Origin: Acidobacteriota bacterium
GTDB lineage: Bacteria; Acidobacteriota; Terriglobia; Terriglobales; Acidobacteriaceae
Length of the DNA: 8,734 nt
Assembly (NCBI GenBank): GCA_021810735.1
Contig: JAJZIF010000133.1
Coordinates: 1-8,734 of the forward strand
Direction: 5' to 3'
How positions within the stretch are numbered: position 1 is the first letter of the stretch; each line of letters opens with the position of its first letter. The position numbers and the translations under genes were made by a program. The notes beneath the pieces are model-generated. The model had not been told where the DNA came from. It was given only the letters and a program-made list of their open reading frames with translations, and searched no databases. Of the stretch, positions 6,432 through 8,734 are shown piece by piece.

Positions 6432-8510
6432 GTGGCTCGCCAAGTACCGCTGAACCGTTGCCGAAATATTGGAATCATGGCGCATATTGACGCCGGCAAG
6501 ACGACGACGACTGAGCGGATCCTGTTTTACACGGGCATCACGCATCGCATCGGCGAAGTGCATGAAGGCACCGCCACGATGGACTACATGGAGCAGGAGC
6601 AGGAGCGTGGCATCACGATCACGTCGGCTGCGACAACCTGCATGTGGAATAACATCCGGGTCAATATTATTGATACGCCCGGCCACGTGGACTTTACCGC
6701 TGAAGTGGAGCGTTCGCTGCGCGTGCTGGACGGCGCGGTGGCGCTGTTTGACTCGGTTTCGGGCGTGCAACCGCAGACGGAAACCGTATGGCGGCAGGGT
6801 GACAAGTACCGCGTTCCGCGCATTTGCTTTGTGAACAAGATGGACAAGGCGGGCGCGGATTTTGAGCATGTGATCGAGACGATCCGCAAGCGGCTGGGCG
6901 CGCGCCCCGTGGCCATTCAGATTCCGATTGGCGCCGAGGCGCACTTCAAGGGGGTAGTGGATCTCATTGAGATGCGGGCCATCCTTTGGCATGACGAGAC
7001 GATGGGCGCGAAGTTCTCGGTAGAAGAGATTCCGGCTGATCTGATGAAGAAGGCCGAGGCCTTCCGTATGCAGCTGATTGAGACGGTCGCCGAGAATGAC
7101 GACGAGATGCTGCACAAGTTCCTGGAAGGTGAGACGCCGACGCCCGAGGAGCTGAAGCGGGCGCTGCGCCAGGCGACGATTGACATGAAGGTGTTTCCGG
7201 TGCTGTGCGGCACGGCCTTCAAGAATAAGGGCGTGCAGACTCTGCTGGATGCAGTGGTGGATTACCTGCCGAGCCCAATCGATATTCCGCCGGTGGAGGG
7301 TATCGATCCTCATGATCCGAGCGTGACGATGACGCGCGAGGCGAGCGACGACGCGCCGTTCTCGGCGCTGGGATTCAAGCTGATCAACGATCCGTTCGGC
7401 AAGCTTGGTTTCATCCGGGTGTATTCAGGTGTGGTCAAGACGGGTGACACGGTTCTGAACCCGCGTACCGGAAAAACGGAGCGTGTAGGCCGGCTGGTGA
7501 AGATGCACGCCAATAAGCGCGAGGACGTCACGGAGATCCGGGCCGGCGATATCTGCGCCTGCGTGGGTTTGAAGGATCTGAAGACGGGCGATACGCTGTG
7601 CGATCCGAATCATCCGATTGCGCTGAGCGCGATTGACTTCCCCGAACCGGTGATCTCGGTTGCCGTGGAGCCGAAGACCAAGGGTGACCAGGAGAAGATG
7701 GGTCTGGCGCTGGCGAAGCTGGCCGATGAGGATCCCACGTTCCGCGTGCGGACTGACGAAGAGTCTGGCCAGACGATCATCAGCGGGATGGGCGAACTGC
7801 ATCTCGAAATCATCGTGGACCGCCTGAAGCGCGAGCATAAGGTCGAGGCCAATGTGGGCGAGCCGAAGGTGGCCTTCCGCGAAACGATTCGCAAGGCGTC
7901 CGAGGCGGAAGGCAAGTACATTCGCCAGACAGGCGGCTCGGGCAACTACGGCCACGTGAAGATTCGCCTGGAGCCGAACGAGCCGGGCAAGGGCTTTGAA
8001 TTTGTGGACGCCATCAAAGGCGGCGTGGTGCCGCGCGAATACATCAAGCCGACTGAGCAGGGGATTCGCGAGGCGCTGCAGAATGGCGTGCTGGCCGGCT
8101 ACGAGATGGTGGACGTGAAGGCGACGCTGTTCGACGGCAGCTACCACGAAGTGGACTCGAACGAGATGGCGTTCAAGATCGCCGGTTCGATGGCCTTCAA
8201 GGAAGCGGCCAAGAAGGCGAGCCCGGTGCTGTTGGAGCCCGTGATGTCGGTCGAAGTGACAGTGCCGGAAGAGCACATGGGGACAATCATCGGCGACATC
8301 AACTCGCGTCGTGGCCGCATCGAGGGCATGGAGCACTCTGGCGGCTCGCAGGTGATCCGCGCGATTGTGCCGCTCAAGGAAATGTTCGGTTACGTGAACG
8401 ATATTCGCTCGTCGACACAGGGCCGTGCTTCATACACGATGCAGTTTGCGCGTTATGAAGAAGCGCCACGGATGATCAGCGAAGAGATTATCGGACGGAA
8501 CCAGGGTTAG
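6432..8510 (+). CDS. fusA: Translation elongation factor G (EF-G)
   Basis: Translational GTPase that moves tRNAs and mRNA after peptide bond formation and, with RRF, splits ribosomes. The product is 692 residues, full length for bacterial EF-G. G-domain motifs in order: AHIDAGKT (17-24), RGITI (59-63), DTPGH (81-85), NKMD (135-138) and GTAF (260-263). His85 is the switch II catalytic histidine. Domain II follows at about 305-400, domain III at about 410-480, domain IV at about 485-600 (tip region with [21 protein letters not shown] at 572-592), and domain V with the [13 protein letters not shown] segment at 621-633. The start is GTG at 6432. Its SD is weak (GAGAGA, about 8 bases away), so translation may depend on coupling to rpsG or on the spacer structure. 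It reads as canonical EF-G rather than an EF-G2 paralogue. Confidence 0.98.
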   Translation: MARQVPLNRCRNIGIMAHIDAGKTTTTERILFYTGITHRIGEVHEGTATMDYMEQEQERGITITSAATTCMWNNIRVNIIDTPGHVDFTAEVERSLRVLDGAVALFDSVSGVQPQTETVWRQGDKYRVPRICFVNKMDKAGADFEHVIETIRKRLGARPVAIQIPIGAEAHFKGVVDLIEMRAILWHDETMGAKFSVEEIPADLMKKAEAFRMQLIETVAENDDEMLHKFLEGETPTPEELKRALRQATIDMKVFPVLCGTAFKNKGVQTLLDAVVDYLPSPIDIPPVEGIDPHDPSVTMTREASDDAPFSALGFKLINDPFGKLGFIRVYSGVVKTGDTVLNPRTGKTERVGRLVKMHANKREDVTEIRAGDICACVGLKDLKTGDTLCDPNHPIALSAIDFPEPVISVAVEPKTKGDQEKMGLALAKLADEDPTFRVRTDEESGQTIISGMGELHLEIIVDRLKREHKVEANVGEPKVAFRETIRKASEAEGKYIRQTGGSGNYGHVKIRLEPNEPGKGFEFVDAIKGGVVPREYIKPTEQGIREALQNGVLAGYEMVDVKATLFDGSYHEVDSNEMAFKIAGSMAFKEAAKKASPVLLEPVMSVEVTVPEEHMGTIIGDINSRRGRIEGMEHSGGSQVIRAIVPLKEMFGYVNDIRSSTQGRASYTMQFARYEEAPRMISEEIIGRNQG

Positions 8511-8540
8511 TAATTCAGGTTTAGTGGTTTTGATGGAAGC

Positions 8541-8560
8541 CGGCTCTTTCCGGAGAGCCG
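8541..8560 (+). promoter_or_regulatory. Hairpin in the fusA-tuf spacer
   Basis: CGGCTCT (8541-8547) pairs perfectly with AGAGCCG (8554-8560) around the loop TTCCGG, 30 bases after the fusA stop. The next bases are AAATGGG, so there is no U-tract on this strand. A role in RNA processing, or in raising tuf mRNA relative to the rest of the operon, is possible but inferred. Confidence 0.5.
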
Positions 8561-8587
8561 AAATGGGCAACCAAAGCAGTTACGAGT

Positions 8588-8608
8588 TCTGAAGGATTCA
8601 GAGAGGGA
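8588..8608 (+). promoter_or_regulatory. Small hairpin next to the tuf ribosome-binding site
   Basis: TCTGAA (8588-8593) pairs with TTCAGA (8597-8602) around GGA. The purine run GAGGG (8603-8607), the probable SD, follows directly and sits only 4 bases from the ATG at 8612. An alternative SD-like AAGGA (8592-8596) lies partly in the hairpin loop, 15 bases from the start. Folding here could affect initiation of tuf, the most highly expressed gene of the operon. Confidence 0.4.
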
Positions 8609-8611
8609 ACC

Positions 8612-8734
8612 ATGGCGAAGGAGAAATTTGACCGGTCGAAGCCGCACGTGAACGTGGGGACGATAGGACATATTGACCACGGGAAGACGACGTTGACGGC
8701 GGCGATCACGAAGGTGCTGTCGAAGCACAACCCG
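8612..8734 (+). CDS. tuf: Elongation factor Tu, N-terminal part (cut by window edge)
   Basis: Only the first 41 codons are present; the reading frame runs open to the end of the window. The protein begins [20 protein letters not shown] and carries the P-loop GHIDHGKT at residues 19-26, diagnostic of EF-Tu, the GTPase that brings aminoacyl-tRNA to the ribosomal A site. It follows fusA by 101 bases, the usual last place in the str operon. Many bacteria have two tuf copies; this one would be the str-linked copy (tufA in E. coli naming). Nothing can be said about the rest of the gene. Confidence 0.97.

Noticed and set aside
6390..8336. Two 300-codon minus-strand frames opposite fusA
   Set aside because: They are antisense to a complete EF-G, have Arg/His/Leu-rich translations with no motifs, and are typical shadows of high-GC codon bias.

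Overview
The window looks like chromosomal DNA of a GC-rich Gram-negative bacterium. The best guess is an acidobacterium of the Terriglobales type. That guess rests on protein style (long secreted Ig-like plus beta-propeller lipoproteins, a periplasmic S9 peptidase and the particular S12/S7/EF-G sequences), not on a database search. I see no phage, transposon, CRISPR or tRNA/rRNA features.

Left half, minus strand (113-4731): two genes for exported proteins, each apparently its own transcription unit. The S9 family serine peptidase (4731 to 2686) has a signal peptide, a WSPD-repeat beta-propeller and a complete Ser-Asp-His triad. Downstream of it is a roughly 800-residue lipoprotein (2512 to 113) with a clear lipobox, Ig-like modules and a C-terminal propeller. 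A hairpin follows each gene. The one at 53-88 is a convincing intrinsic terminator.

Middle, divergent gap (4732-5376): 645 bases with no protein gene. It holds the probable promoter of the peptidase, very close to its ATG. On the plus strand it holds four helically phased A4 tracts, a TTGACT/TAATCT promoter, and an unusually long (about 400 nt) leader rich in hairpins that ends at the SD of rpsL.

Right half, plus strand (5377-8734): the classic str operon in canonical order, rpsL (S12, TTG start), rpsG (S7), fusA (EF-G, GTG start) and the first 41 codons of tuf (EF-Tu), cut by the window edge. The three spacers are 87, 95 and 101 nt, and each contains one or two perfect hairpins without T-tails. 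This suggests RNA-level control or processing between the cistrons. The genes work together in translation: S12 and S7 are small-subunit proteins at the decoding and head regions, while EF-G and EF-Tu drive translocation and aminoacyl-tRNA delivery.

The protein genes are ordinary. The parts most worth a second look are the non-coding ones: the phased A-tract promoter, the structured leader, and the hairpin in each spacer of the operon.
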